A stretch of 64,000 nucleotides of DNA from Pseudomonas sp. J452 (GCF_024666525.1 NZ_CP088294.1:2604001-2668000); one strand, 5' to 3'. Numbered from the stretch's first letter, positions 35,641-43,917 are shown. Notes: generated from the letters alone by a model not told the origin. Numbers and translations: made by a program.

Positions 35641-36414
35641 ATGAGTGAGCATGTACTGGTCGAGCGCGAAGGCGGCCTGCTGACCCTGCACCTGAACCGT
35701 CCGGACAAGATGAATGCCCTGACCCGTGCCATGTACAGCCAGTTGGCCGAGCAACTGGACGCTGCCAACGAAGACCGCAGCGTGCGTGCGGTGCTGATCA
35801 CCGGAGGCAGCGAATGCTTCACCAGCGGCAACGATGTGGCCGATTTTCTCCAGGCGCCGCCGACCAGTCTGGACAGTCCGGTGTTTCAGTTCATGCGTGC
35901 GCTCTTCGACTTCAGCAAGCCGGTGATCGCCGCGGTCAACGGCCCGGCCGTGGGTATCGGCACCACCCTGCTGCTGCATTGCGACCTGGTCTACGTCAGC
36001 CGCACGGCCAAATTGAAGATGCCCTTCGTCAACCTTGGCCTGTGCCCGGAATTCGGCTCCAGCCTGATCCTGCCGCGCCTGCTCGGCCAGGCGCGCGCCT
36101 CCGAACTGCTGCTGCTCGGCGAGAGCTTCACCGGCGAGCAGGCCGCGCAGTGGGGCATCGCCAATGCCGCCCTGGAAGGTGGTGCCGAGGTGCTGGATAA
36201 GGCCCGCGAGATGGCCCAGCGCTTCCTCGCCCTGGCCCCCTCGGCTGTGGCCGATAGCAAGCGCCTGATGCGCGCCCCAGGGCGCGCCGAACTGCGTCAG
36301 GTGATCGAGGAGGAGGGGGCGCTGTTCGGCCAGCGCCTGCGTTCGCCGGAGGCCATCGAGGCACTGTCGGCCTTTATGCAGCGGCGCAAACCGGACTTTT
36401 CCAAGTTCGCCTAG
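35641..36414 (+). CDS. Enoyl-CoA hydratase/isomerase family protein
   Basis: This 257-residue crotonase-fold protein starts at MSEHVLVERE, five bases after AAGGAG. The oxyanion-hole motif is in SGNDVADFLQ, and the second in VNGPAVGIGTTLLLHCDLVY. The acidic residue at the end of LKMPFVNLGLCPEFGSS is compatible with hydratase or isomerase activity. It lies 42 bp after the reductase gene as the third gene of the sadC unit, equivalent to PA4330. Its fatty-acid or catabolic substrate is unknown. Confidence 0.9.
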   Translation: MSEHVLVEREGGLLTLHLNRPDKMNALTRAMYSQLAEQLDAANEDRSVRAVLITGGSECFTSGNDVADFLQAPPTSLDSPVFQFMRALFDFSKPVIAAVNGPAVGIGTTLLLHCDLVYVSRTAKLKMPFVNLGLCPEFGSSLILPRLLGQARASELLLLGESFTGEQAAQWGIANAALEGGAEVLDKAREMAQRFLALAPSAVADSKRLMRAPGRAELRQVIEEEGALFGQRLRSPEAIEALSAFMQRRKPDFSKFA

Positions 36415-36447
36415 GGTGGATCACGCTTCACCGATCCACTGCGGCAT

Positions 36448-36512
36448 TGTAGAAGCCAGCTTGCTGGCGATGCTTTTGCTGCGAGCGGATCGCCAGCAAG
36501 CTGGCTCCTACA
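36448..36512. repeat. REP pair, TGTAGGAGCCAGCTTGCTGG type
   Basis: Inverted copies (the left one with A in place of G at base six) enclose about 20 bp. It lies between the convergent hydratase and pyruvate kinase genes. Confidence 0.88.
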
Positions 36513-36529
36513 GGTACAGCGACAGGCAC

Positions 36530-36558
36530 AAAAAAGCCGCTCGATGAGCGGCTTTTTC
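36530..36558 (-). terminator. Terminator of pyk, bidirectional
   Basis: AGCCGCTC, a GAT loop and GAGCGGCT at 36546-36553 are flanked by A6 and T5 runs. Confidence 0.9.
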
Positions 36559-36572
36559 ATTACAGCGGGGCA

Positions 36573-38024
36573 TCACACCATCGGATCGCCGACATGCAGG
36601 ATCTTCATGGTGTTGGTGCCGCCGGTGCCGTGGTAACTGTCGCCCTTGGTCAGGATCACCCAGTCGCCCGGTTCGACCACACCACGCTTGAGCAGCTCGT
36701 CCACCGCGGCCTGGCTGACCTTGTTGGCCGGCATGGACGCTGGGTCGAACGGCACGGTGTAGACCCCGCGAAACAGCGCCACGCGGGCCTGGGCCTCGCG
36801 GTGCGGGGTGAAGGCGTAGATCGGGATCGAGGAGCGGATGCGCGACATGATCAGCGGGCTGTAGCCGCTCTCGGTCAGGCTGATGATCGCCTTCACGCCG
36901 GGGAAGTGGTTGGCGGTGTACATGGTCGCCAGAGCCACGCTCTCGTCGCAACGCTCGAAGGTGCGGCCGATGCGGTGGCTGGACTTCTGGCTGGTCGGGT
37001 GCTTCTCCGCGCCCAGGCACACGCGGGCCATGGCCTGCACCGCTTCCAGCGGGTATTCGCCGGCGGCACTCTCGGCCGAAAGCATCACCGCGTCGGTGTA
37101 GTCCAGCGCGGCGTTGGCTACGTCGGAAACTTCCGCGCGGGTCGGCATCGGGCTGTGGATCATCGACTCCATCATCTGCGTGGCGGTGATCACTGCCTTG
37201 TTCAGGCGGCGGGCGTGGGCAATGATTTTCTTCTGGATGCCGACCAGCTCGGCATCGCCGACTTCCACGCCGAGGTCGCCACGGGCCACCATCACCGCGT
37301 CGCTGGCGCGGATCAGGCCGTCGAGGGTGGCGTCGTCGGCCACCGCCTCGGCGCGCTCGATCTTCGCCACCAGCCAGGCCGTGCTGCCGGCTTCGTCGCG
37401 CAGGCGGCGGGCCAGTTGCATGTCGGCGGCATCGCGGGGGAAGGACACGGCCAGATAGTCCAGGTCCATCTCGGCGGCCAGCTTGATGTCGGCCATGTCC
37501 TTTTCGGTCAGCGCCGGTGCGGTCAGGCCGCCGCCGCGGCGGTTGATGCCCTTGTTGTCGGACAGCGGGCCGCCGATGGTCACGCGGCAATGCAGCTCTT
37601 CGGCGCCCTTGAGCTCGACCTGCATGACCACGCGTCCGTCATCCAGCAGCAGTTCGTCGCCGACGTTGCAGTCCTGGATCAGCGCCGGGTAGTCGATGCC
37701 GACCACTTCCTGGGTGCCCGCGGTACGCGAGTGGCTGGAGGACAGGCGGAACAGGTCGCCTTCCTTGAGTTCGATACGTTTATCGGTGAACTTGGCGATG
37801 CGAATTTTCGGGCCTTGTAGGTCACCCAGCAGCGCCACATGGCGGCCGTGCTTGGCGGCCAGGTCGCGCACCAGTTGGGCGCGGGCCTTGTGGTCTTCGG
37901 GCGAGCCGTGGGAGAAATTCAGACGGGCCACGTCGATGCCGGCGAGGATCAGTTGCTCGAGCATTTCCGGCGAGTTGCTGGCCGGGCCGAGGGTGGCGAC
38001 GATTTTGGTGCGACGCAAGGTCAT
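36573..38024 (-). CDS. pykA: Pyruvate kinase
   Basis: The 483-residue glycolytic enzyme transfers phosphate from phosphoenolpyruvate to ADP. It begins MTLRRTKIVATLGPASNSPEM; substrate-binding blocks are ARLNFSHG, GDLQGPKIRI, AKIERAEAV and the signature MVARGDLGVEV. The MTATQMM-like segment reads VITATQMMESM. The wording ('RRTKIVATLGP') and neighbourhood match PA4329, the PykA isoform, rather than the second isozyme PykF. Terminator is 15 bp downstream. Confidence 0.95.
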   Translation of the reverse strand: MTLRRTKIVATLGPASNSPEMLEQLILAGIDVARLNFSHGSPEDHKARAQLVRDLAAKHGRHVALLGDLQGPKIRIAKFTDKRIELKEGDLFRLSSSHSRTAGTQEVVGIDYPALIQDCNVGDELLLDDGRVVMQVELKGAEELHCRVTIGGPLSDNKGINRRGGGLTAPALTEKDMADIKLAAEMDLDYLAVSFPRDAADMQLARRLRDEAGSTAWLVAKIERAEAVADDATLDGLIRASDAVMVARGDLGVEVGDAELVGIQKKIIAHARRLNKAVITATQMMESMIHSPMPTRAEVSDVANAALDYTDAVMLSAESAAGEYPLEAVQAMARVCLGAEKHPTSQKSSHRIGRTFERCDESVALATMYTANHFPGVKAIISLTESGYSPLIMSRIRSSIPIYAFTPHREAQARVALFRGVYTVPFDPASMPANKVSQAAVDELLKRGVVEPGDWVILTKGDSYHGTGGTNTMKILHVGDPMV

Positions 38025-38189
38025 GCAGGGACTCCATTTACAAGGCGTGGCGCGAGGCTACTACGGCAAAACACTGTAGTCATTGTTCCGATGCACTACC
38101 TTGAAAACGGTGGAAAACTCGCTGCCAGGCATCGGCCTCTGCAGAAACCGCCACAGCAGTCGATACACTGCGCAATGGAGGACAACACC

Positions 38190-38564
38190 ATGCGTACCCT
38201 GATCATGCTTTTCGCCCTGGCCAGTCTGGCCGGGTGCAGCCGGATGGCACTCGACAATCACCTCAACGATGCCTATCGCAATTACGACCAAGGCAACTGC
38301 GAAGAGGCCCTGCTCGATCTCTCACGCGCCGAGCGCACCAGCCGGGCGCGGCGTTATGTCCAGCCGGAAATCTCCCTGCTGCGTGGCCAGTGCCTGGAGC
38401 GGCAGAACCTGTTTGTCGATGCGGCGCAGACCTATCAGTTCATCATCAACCAGTACCCGACCAGCGAATACGCCTATCGGGCGCGGGCACGTCTGGAGAC
38501 ACTGCAACAACTCGGGCATCATGGCGGTGGAGAGCCGGCGAAGGCTTCGCCTGCCTCGCTCTGA
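38190..38564 (+). CDS. Small TPR-containing lipoprotein
   Basis: A 124-residue product starts at MRTLIMLFALASLAGCSRM with a lipobox ending at C16. The ATG at 38190 follows GGAGGA; an ATG at 38175 is also in frame but covers that site. The rest holds two helical repeats of TPR kind (YRNYDQGNCEEALLDLSRAE; CLERQNLFVDAAQTYQFIINQYPTSEYAYRARARL). It probably sits in the outer membrane facing the periplasm as a scaffold. I do not recognise a named protein. Confidence 0.82.
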   Translation: MRTLIMLFALASLAGCSRMALDNHLNDAYRNYDQGNCEEALLDLSRAERTSRARRYVQPEISLLRGQCLERQNLFVDAAQTYQFIINQYPTSEYAYRARARLETLQQLGHHGGGEPAKASPASL

Positions 38565-38633
38565 AGCCGCTGGTCGGCCGATTTATAGGGAGTTTCGACC
38601 AGGGTTAAGCTCTGGTTTTCGAGGGAGTGAACG

Positions 38634-39059
38634 ATGCGTCGACTGTTGTTGTGTGCCCTGCTGTTGCCCGCGCTGGCATCAGCGGAAATCTACCGTTGGA
38701 CCGATGCCCAGGGCCGCGTGCATTTTGGCGAGCGTCCGGGTGCGAGCAATGCGCAAACGGTGGAAGTGAAGCCGCAGGTGGTCGAGCGTGATGACGCCAC
38801 CCGCCAGCGCGAGCAACGTACCGAGCAGTTCTACGAAGCGCGTCGCGCGGAGCAGGCCAGGGACGACCAGCAAGCCGCTGTTGCTCAGGCCGAGCGTGCC
38901 GAGGAGTGCCGCCAGCTGCGCCATAACCAGGCGCAAATCGAGCAAAGCGGGCGCTTCTACAGCAGTGACGAGGCCGGCAATCGCGTCTATTACAGCGACA
39001 AGGAAATGGAGGCCGCGCGCAGCCGCCTGTCGACCCGGATCGCCGAACGCTGCAGCTGA
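38634..39059 (+). CDS. DUF4124 periplasmic protein
   Basis: The 141-residue protein has a signal peptide (MRRLLLCALLLPALASA) and then EIYRWTDAQGRVHFGERP, the DUF4124 motif at the mature N-terminus. A long charged helical region (residues 55-105, rich in Glu, Arg, Gln, Ala) looks like a coiled coil. The C-terminus repeats a related pattern, NRVYYSDKEMEAARSRL. Its function is unknown. It lies 69 bp after the TPR lipoprotein and could be in the same unit. Confidence 0.85.
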   Translation: MRRLLLCALLLPALASAEIYRWTDAQGRVHFGERPGASNAQTVEVKPQVVERDDATRQREQRTEQFYEARRAEQARDDQQAAVAQAERAEECRQLRHNQAQIEQSGRFYSSDEAGNRVYYSDKEMEAARSRLSTRIAERCS

Positions 39060-39120
39060 GCCTGGCGAGAGTCGAGTGCTGCGACCATACTCAGCAATCC
39101 ATCTGTAGCGATTGGCCATC

Positions 39121-39480
39121 ATGCATATTCCACGCAGCATTGAACGCCATCAGTTGCCTTACTACCTCAAGGTGTTCAACCGTATTACCGATAAGCCCAT
39201 GGGCTATATCGGCAACGTTTCCCTGGACGGCCTGATGCTGATCAGCCAGCTGCCGATGCTGGTCAATGCGCGCTTCGACATGCGCCTGAAGATCCCGGGC
39301 CGCGATGGCCACATCCATAACGTCGATTTCTATGCCACCTGCCAGTGGAGTCGCGAGGACATCACGCCAGGCAGCTACGATTCTGGCTTCGCCCTGGTGG
39401 CGCCGCCCTCCGACTATGTGGAGATGGTCGACGCGCTGCGTCACTACTTCAGCTTTCGTCCCTTGCAGGCCTCTGCCTGA
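39121..39480 (+). CDS. PilZ-domain protein
   Basis: The 119-residue protein begins MHIPRSIERHQLPYYLKVFN, followed by GYIGNVSLDGLMLIS, which carries the PilZ (D/N)xSxxG motif. The usual RxxxR motif ahead of it is reduced to a single candidate arginine (R9), so c-di-GMP binding is uncertain. It is a single-domain cytoplasmic protein. The presence of several cyclases in the window makes it a candidate effector, but nothing links it to a specific one. Confidence 0.8.
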   Translation: MHIPRSIERHQLPYYLKVFNRITDKPMGYIGNVSLDGLMLISQLPMLVNARFDMRLKIPGRDGHIHNVDFYATCQWSREDITPGSYDSGFALVAPPSDYVEMVDALRHYFSFRPLQASA

Positions 39481-39583
39481 GGCCTGAACACCTCACTCAT
39501 TGCTCGACACTTCGCCACGCTGGCGCCAGTCCGTGTCGGGCGGGTGCAACCCGCAGTTTCCTGCTACCGCTGCCATGCCGTTC

Positions 39584-40510
39584 TCAGGCAATCGACGGCA
39601 GGATGATCTCGTCGCTGCGGCTGATTCCGGCCGTGAGCTCGCGACACAGTTCCAGGAACTCGCGCATGGCGGCGGTCTGGTACTTCTGCCGGTGCCAGAT
39701 GAAGTAGAACTGCCGGGTCAGATCCAGTTGCGGGGTTTCCACGGCCACCAGGCTGCCACGCCGGAAGGCGTCACGCAGTGCCAGGCGCGAGATGCAGCTG
39801 ATGCCCAGGCCGGACTCCACGGCGCGCTTGATCGCCTCGGTATGTTCCAGTTCCAGGCGAATATTCAGCGGTGTGGGGTGGTGGCGCATGGCCTGATCAA
39901 AGGTCAGGCGCGTGCCCGAGCCCTGTTCGCGCAGCACCCAGGCCTCGCGCGTCAGTTCTTCCAGGCTGGCCTGGCCACTGCGGGCGAAGGGATGCTGCGG
40001 CGCGCAGAACACCACCAGCTCGTCTTCCACCCAGGGTTGCACCTCGATATCCGGGTGCTGGCAGTCGCCTTCGATCAAACCCAGATCCAATTCATAGTGC
40101 GCAACCTGTTGCACGACATGGGCGGTGTTGTGCACCTGCAGCTTCACCCGGCATTCCGGATGGCGCTGCATGAAGCTGCCGATCAGCAGGGTGGCCAGGT
40201 AGTTGCCCACGGTCAGCGTCGCGCCCACTTCGAGGGAGCCGAAACCGCTCTTGCCATTGAGCAACTGCTCGATCTCGCGAGCCTGGTCGAGCAGCGCCAC
40301 GGCTTGCGGCAGCAACTGCCGGCCGAGGGCATTGAGGGCCAGGCGCTTGCCGGCGCGGTCGAACAACTGACAGCTGGATTGCCGCTCCAGCTCGGTCAGC
40401 GACGTGCTGGCGGCCGACTGCGATAGCGCCAATGACTGTGCAGCCTTGGAGACGCTTTCCTGCTTGGCGACGGCGACGAATACCTGAAGTTGACGCAACG
40501 TAAATCGCAT
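39584..40510 (-). CDS. finR: LysR-family regulator of fpr
   Basis: The 308-residue regulator has an N-terminal winged helix (RFTLRQLQVFVAVAKQESVSKAAQSLALSQSAASTSLTEL in outline) and a LysR substrate domain. It is transcribed away from fpr across a 133 bp spacer. In P. putida the same pair is FinR-Fpr, where FinR activates fpr under superoxide or iron stress, and PAO1 PA3398/PA3397 has this order. The name is given on that arrangement. The inducing signal is not visible in the sequence. Confidence 0.85.
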   Translation of the reverse strand: MRFTLRQLQVFVAVAKQESVSKAAQSLALSQSAASTSLTELERQSSCQLFDRAGKRLALNALGRQLLPQAVALLDQAREIEQLLNGKSGFGSLEVGATLTVGNYLATLLIGSFMQRHPECRVKLQVHNTAHVVQQVAHYELDLGLIEGDCQHPDIEVQPWVEDELVVFCAPQHPFARSGQASLEELTREAWVLREQGSGTRLTFDQAMRHHPTPLNIRLELEHTEAIKRAVESGLGISCISRLALRDAFRRGSLVAVETPQLDLTRQFYFIWHRQKYQTAAMREFLELCRELTAGISRSDEIILPSIA

Positions 40511-40547
40511 ATCTATATAACCGATAAACCATATCTTAATAATTCAT

Positions 40548-40576
40548 TTCACAGATATTGTGGCCCCCTCTAGAAT
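40548..40576 (+). promoter_or_regulatory. Predicted fpr promoter
   Basis: TTCACA (40548-40553) and TAGAAT (40571-40576) are spaced by 17 bp. Directly upstream, 40508-40545 is AT-rich with repeated ATA/TAT half-sites (TATATAACCGATAAACC), a suitable place for LysR-type binding. Confidence 0.6.
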
Positions 40577-40643
40577 TGCGCGCAATCACTGCCAGCCCTG
40601 GCAGCATCCTGCCGACCTGATAGCGCCAGTCTTGGAGAAACAC

Positions 40644-41423
40644 ATGAGCAACCTGAACGTCGAGCGCGTAGTCAGTGTGCATCACTGGAACGACACCCTG
40701 TTCAGCTTCAAATGTACCCGTGACCCGGGCCTGCGTTTCGAAAACGGCCAGTTCGTCATGATCGGCCTGCAGCAGCCCACTGGCCGCCCGCTGATGCGTG
40801 CCTACTCCATCGCCAGCCCGAACTGGGAAGAGCACCTGGAGTTCTTCAGCATCAAGGTGCCGGACGGCCCGCTGACCTCGCAGTTGCAGCACCTCAAGGA
40901 AGGCGACGAGATCATCATCAGCAAGAAGCCCACCGGCACGCTGGTACTCGACGACCTCAACCCAGGCAAGCACCTCTACCTGCTCAGCACCGGCACCGGC
41001 CTGGCGCCGTTCATGAGCGTGATCCAGGACCCGGAAACCTACGAGCGTTTCGAAAAGGTCATCCTGGTCCACGGCGTGCGCTACGTGAACGAAGTGGCGT
41101 ACAAGGAATTCATCACCGAGCACCTGCCGAAGAACGAATTCTTCGGCGATGCCCTGAAAGACAAGCTGATCTACTACCCGACCGTGACCCGCGAGCCGTT
41201 CGAGAACCAGGGCCGCCTGACCGATCTGATGCGCAGTGGCAAACTGTTCGCCGACATCGGCCTGCCGCCGATCAACCCGCAGGACGACCGCGCCATGATC
41301 TGCGGCAGCCCGAGCATGCTCGACGAGACCAGCGAAGTGCTCGACAGCTTCGGCCTGAAAATCTCCGCCCGCATGCGCGAGCCGGGCGACTACCTGATCG
41401 AACGCGCCTTCGTCGAGAAGTAA
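40644..41423 (+). CDS. fpr: Ferredoxin-NADP reductase
   Basis: This 259-residue FAD protein starts at MSNLNVERVVSVHHWND with GGAG 8 bases upstream. The FAD motif is RAYSIASPNWEEHLEFF, and the NADP motif LLSTGTGLAPFMSVIQDPE. The C-terminus ends in YLIERAFVEK, the bacterial subclass tail. It moves electrons between NADPH and ferredoxin or flavodoxin, supporting iron release and iron-sulfur repair under oxidative stress. Control by the divergent LysR gene is expected. Confidence 0.96.
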   Translation: MSNLNVERVVSVHHWNDTLFSFKCTRDPGLRFENGQFVMIGLQQPTGRPLMRAYSIASPNWEEHLEFFSIKVPDGPLTSQLQHLKEGDEIIISKKPTGTLVLDDLNPGKHLYLLSTGTGLAPFMSVIQDPETYERFEKVILVHGVRYVNEVAYKEFITEHLPKNEFFGDALKDKLIYYPTVTREPFENQGRLTDLMRSGKLFADIGLPPINPQDDRAMICGSPSMLDETSEVLDSFGLKISARMREPGDYLIERAFVEK

Positions 41424-41440
41424 GCGTCAGTCGCCGTACA

Positions 41441-41471
41441 GACAAACCCGCCGAGAGGCGGGTTTGTCGTT
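41441..41471 (+). terminator. Terminator after fpr
   Basis: GACAAACCCGCC, a GAGA tetraloop and GGCGGGTTTGTC form a perfect 12-pair stem ending at 41468, followed by GTTTT. Confidence 0.88.
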
Positions 41472-41479
41472 TTAGAAAC

Positions 41480-41553
41480 CCTTCTCCCGCGAACGGGAGA
41501 AGGCAGGGGTCAGCCCACGGCAAAGGCCCTGCGTAGCCCGGATGCAATCCGGG
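41480..41553. repeat. REP remnants
   Basis: A CTTCTCCCGCGAACGGGAGAAG palindrome near 41481-41504 belongs to the CTCTCCC family. A single CGTAGCCCGGATGCAATCC unit is at 41532-41553. Both lie between convergent fpr and trmO. Confidence 0.75.
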
Positions 41554-41567
41554 ACAGACGCCTCCGT

Positions 41568-42260
41568 TCAGGCAGGCACGACTTCCAGCACGCGGATCAG
41601 CCCCGCCTGCGGGTAATGCCAGCGCACCTGCACATCCCAGAACTGCACACCGTAGCGGCGTTCCGGCTCCGGCACCTGGTAAGCCGGGCGTGGATCCTGC
41701 GCCAGACATTGCTCAATCAACTCCACCAGCGGCTCGCCCAAACGCAGTGCGTGTTGCTGTGCCTGTTGCAGGGCAGCGCTTGCCCACTCCACCGCGATCG
41801 CCTCTGGCGCCGCCTCGGCCAGCGCATTCTGCGCCTGGGTTACGCAGTCGGCGTAAGGCACATAGGGTTTGATATCCAGCACCGGCGTGCCATCGAGCAA
41901 GTCGATCCCGGACAGCCACAAACGGCCCGGCTCAACCTTGTCCAGCCGCACCACCGATTGGCCGATGCCATTGGGACGGTGCGTCGCGCGGCTGGCAAAC
42001 ACGCCGATAGACGCATTGCCGCCAAGCCGGGGCGGACGAACCTTGAGCCGCGGCTTGTCTTCCAGTGTCTGGTGGAAGAGAAACAGCAGCCAGACATGAC
42101 TGACCTGCTCCAGCCCAGCAATAGCCTCGGCCCGATCAAACGGCGCCACCAGCTCCAGCACGCCACGGGCTGCCGGCGCCAATTGCGGCTGGCGGGGAAT
42201 GGCGAACTTCTCCTTGAAACAGGAGCGGACGAAACCAATGGGGGAGACGGTGTAAGACAT
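41568..42260 (-). CDS. trmO: tRNA m6t6A37 methyltransferase TrmO
   Basis: Starting at MSYTVSPIGFVRSCFKEKF gives 230 residues; the frame stays open upstream but the added sequence is not family-like. The TrmO/YaeB beta-barrel signatures are GVLELVAPF, VSHVWLLFLFHQ, GVFASRATHRPNGIGQSVVRL and GTPVLDIKPYVPYAD. TrmO adds a methyl group to N6-threonylcarbamoyladenosine at position 37 of tRNA-Thr. The C-terminal 70 residues form the extra domain seen in gammaproteobacterial members. Confidence 0.93.
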   Translation of the reverse strand: MSYTVSPIGFVRSCFKEKFAIPRQPQLAPAARGVLELVAPFDRAEAIAGLEQVSHVWLLFLFHQTLEDKPRLKVRPPRLGGNASIGVFASRATHRPNGIGQSVVRLDKVEPGRLWLSGIDLLDGTPVLDIKPYVPYADCVTQAQNALAEAAPEAIAVEWASAALQQAQQHALRLGEPLVELIEQCLAQDPRPAYQVPEPERRYGVQFWDVQVRWHYPQAGLIRVLEVVPA

Positions 42261-42331
42261 GGCGAGACAATGCGGCGGAGTGAGCACGCATGGTAGCCGA
42301 TCAGCCGTCGGTCTGGCCGCGCGTGGTTGGA

Positions 42332-42691
42332 TCAGTTGCAGGCTGTACCGAAATGCGCGCATTGCCCGCTGGCGGTGACGTGATAGCAGGTCTGGTAGGC
42401 ATTGGCCTGCGCATTGAACATGCACTGCCCTGCTGTGCCGGTCGGGGCGCCGAAATGAGCGCACTTGCCGTCAGCCGTAACGTGATAGCAGATGTGGTTG
42501 GCAGCGGTTTGCGGGTTGTAGAACGCCTGCTCGTCCGGGGTGCAAACCGTACCGTAATGCGCACACTGCCCATTGGCAGTCACGTGGTAACAGCTCTGGT
42601 GGCTGCCGGAATCAGGGTTGAACAGGCAGGGTGTGTCTGCCTGGGCAATGCTTGTGGCGAGAGCTAGTAAGAGGGGGAGGAGTAGGCGCAT
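42332..42691 (-). CDS. Secreted protein of three 34-residue Cys/His repeats
   Basis: The 119-residue product starts at MRLLLPLLLALATSIAQA with a signal peptide cleaved near residue 18. The mature part is three tandem repeats with an exact 34-residue period. Each has an (F/Y)NP/NA start and the core CYHVTAxGxCAHxG at 34-47, 68-81 and 102-115. Repeats 1 and 3 carry an extra cysteine pair (C22/C50 and C90/C118); in repeat 2 the equivalents are A56 and T84. Ten cysteines and paired histidines suggest disulfide bonding or metal binding in the periplasm. I do not recognise a named family. Confidence 0.8.
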   Translation of the reverse strand: MRLLLPLLLALATSIAQADTPCLFNPDSGSHQSCYHVTANGQCAHYGTVCTPDEQAFYNPQTAANHICYHVTADGKCAHFGAPTGTAGQCMFNAQANAYQTCYHVTASGQCAHFGTACN

Positions 42692-42722
42692 AGGATCCTG
42701 CCATCTGACGCTTTTTAAGGGA

Positions 42723-43073
42723 GTGTTTGACCGGGCGATAGCAGTTGCCACGTATGGCGCTTATTACAGTGTGGCTGTTGGCAGGTGGGCGAAGGCCAGT
42801 GCCTGGCTTGATCTGAGTGCCAGACAGCCGGCCGGTGAGGCCATCGATAGCCGCACTGTACGCAAGCACCTCAATGACGTGTTGCGCCTGAGCCAACTGC
42901 TGTCGTCTGAACTGACCATTGGCTTGCCTGAAAACGTTGCGCTACAGATGCAGGCATTTTTGCAACAGCTGCCGGCCAACGCCCCCGACCTGAAAGGCCT
43001 GGGACTGGATCGCAGCAGCTCGCTGCCCATAGTGATCGAGTGTCTTCGTAAAATTTACGGCCTGGCAGAATAA
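42723..43073 (+). pseudogene. C-terminal remnant of an AbiEii-like nucleotidyltransferase
   Basis: About 116 codons remain open from a GTG at 42723, which is too close to AAGGGA to be a good start; the frame is open farther left without a better start. The segment WAKASAWLDLSARQPAGEAIDSRTVRKHLNDVLRLSQLL, ending IVIECLRKIYGL, matches my memory of the C-terminus of AbiEii/AbiGii-type nucleotidyltransferase proteins (type IV toxin-antitoxin or phage defence). The N-terminal catalytic part with the nucleotidyltransferase GS-x-D motif is missing. I therefore call it a decayed fragment. The family call is from recollection and less certain than the truncation. Confidence 0.5.
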
Positions 43074-43186
43074 GGTGCGGGCCTCGATGGGCCGGCGCGA
43101 AAGGGCATTCCTGGCCATCGCACTGATCTGAAATTGCGAAGCGTTTTCCACCGTGGATATCCGGGCTACCTGCTGAAATGAAAAAA

Positions 43187-43218
43187 AGCCCCTGAACGCT
43201 ATGCCGTCAGGGGCTTTC
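43187..43218 (-). terminator. Terminator of the 53-residue gene, bidirectional
   Basis: AGCCCCTGA (43187-43195) pairs with TCAGGGGCT (43207-43215). An A7 run lies on its left side, giving a T run on the minus-strand transcript. Confidence 0.85.
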
Positions 43219-43258
43219 GAATTCGAGCGGTGCAGCTGCTCGCGTGCTGTGCTTTGGG

Positions 43259-43420
43259 CTATGCCGCGGCCGAGTAGCCGATCAGCATGCCATGCTGAGC
43301 CCGCAACAGGCGTCCATTGACGCGAAGGGTGAACGGATAGCGCCCGATTACCTCGGCTCCGTTCTTGAGTAGATCGTCAATGTGGGCACGTAACGCGACA
43401 AATTTCCGTTGTTCCTTCAT
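43259..43420 (-). CDS. Small conserved-looking protein, 53 residues
   Basis: Reading the minus strand from CAT at 43418-43420 gives MKEQRKFVALRAHIDDLLKN, then GAEVIGRYPFTLRVNGRLLR and AQHGMLIGYSAAA before a TAG stop. AAGGAG stands 8 bases ahead of the ATG, and a strong terminator begins about 40 bp beyond the stop, so it has a complete gene frame. The peptide is basic at its N-terminus with a helix (KFVALRAHIDDLLKNGA) and a short beta-like end. There is no signal or membrane segment. I cannot name a function. Confidence 0.75.
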   Translation of the reverse strand: MKEQRKFVALRAHIDDLLKNGAEVIGRYPFTLRVNGRLLRAQHGMLIGYSAAA

Positions 43421-43589
43421 CGGAAAACTCCTTGGTTAGTTGCACCGCAGCCTAGCAAGGAATGTGACGGCATCGACACCTTGGGTGGTGGTTTAGTGTG
43501 ACCTGCATCACATTAGGTGATGGCTATTTGCCTGTAATTGCGTTTTTAGCCAGGCCAACAGTGGAGCTGTGCTGTTTCTCGATCCCCGA

Positions 43590-43880
43590 TAGCTCCCACG
43601 CTCCTGCGTGGTAGCAAGCCCGCGACGCTCTGCGTCGCGCTGTGGCTTCCGCCGCGTGGTTGCTGGCAGGTAGACGCTGGAGCGTCGAAGGCTGCATTCC
43701 CACGCAGAGCGTGGGAACGATCGGATTGGAGTTGCCTGACGGTCTGATGGCTCCCACGCTCCGCGTGGTAGCAAGCCCGCGACGCTCCGCGTCGCTGCGT
43801 GGCTTCCGGCACGTAGTTGCTGACAGGTGGACGCTGGAGCGTCGAGGGCTGCATTCCCACGCGGAGCGTGGGAACGATCA
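43590..43880. repeat. Tandem pair of about 130 bp palindromic repeats
   Basis: Two direct copies begin GCTCCCACGCTC at 43590 and 43751, 161 bp apart. They share GTGGTAGCAAGCCCGCGACG, GACGCTGGAGCGTCGA and GGCTGCATTCCCACGC, and end in GAGCGTGGGAACGATC. The outer arms of each copy are complementary. About ten positions differ between copies. Gap 43421-43917 holds nothing else. Confidence 0.85.
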
Positions 43881-43917
43881 AAATATGTCCCCCTTTCCTG
43901 GCTCGCGGAAGGGGGCT

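Noticed and set aside
43590..43880. Possible CRISPR-like direct repeats
   Set aside because: Only two copies, about 130 bp each and internally palindromic, with no spacers or cas genes.
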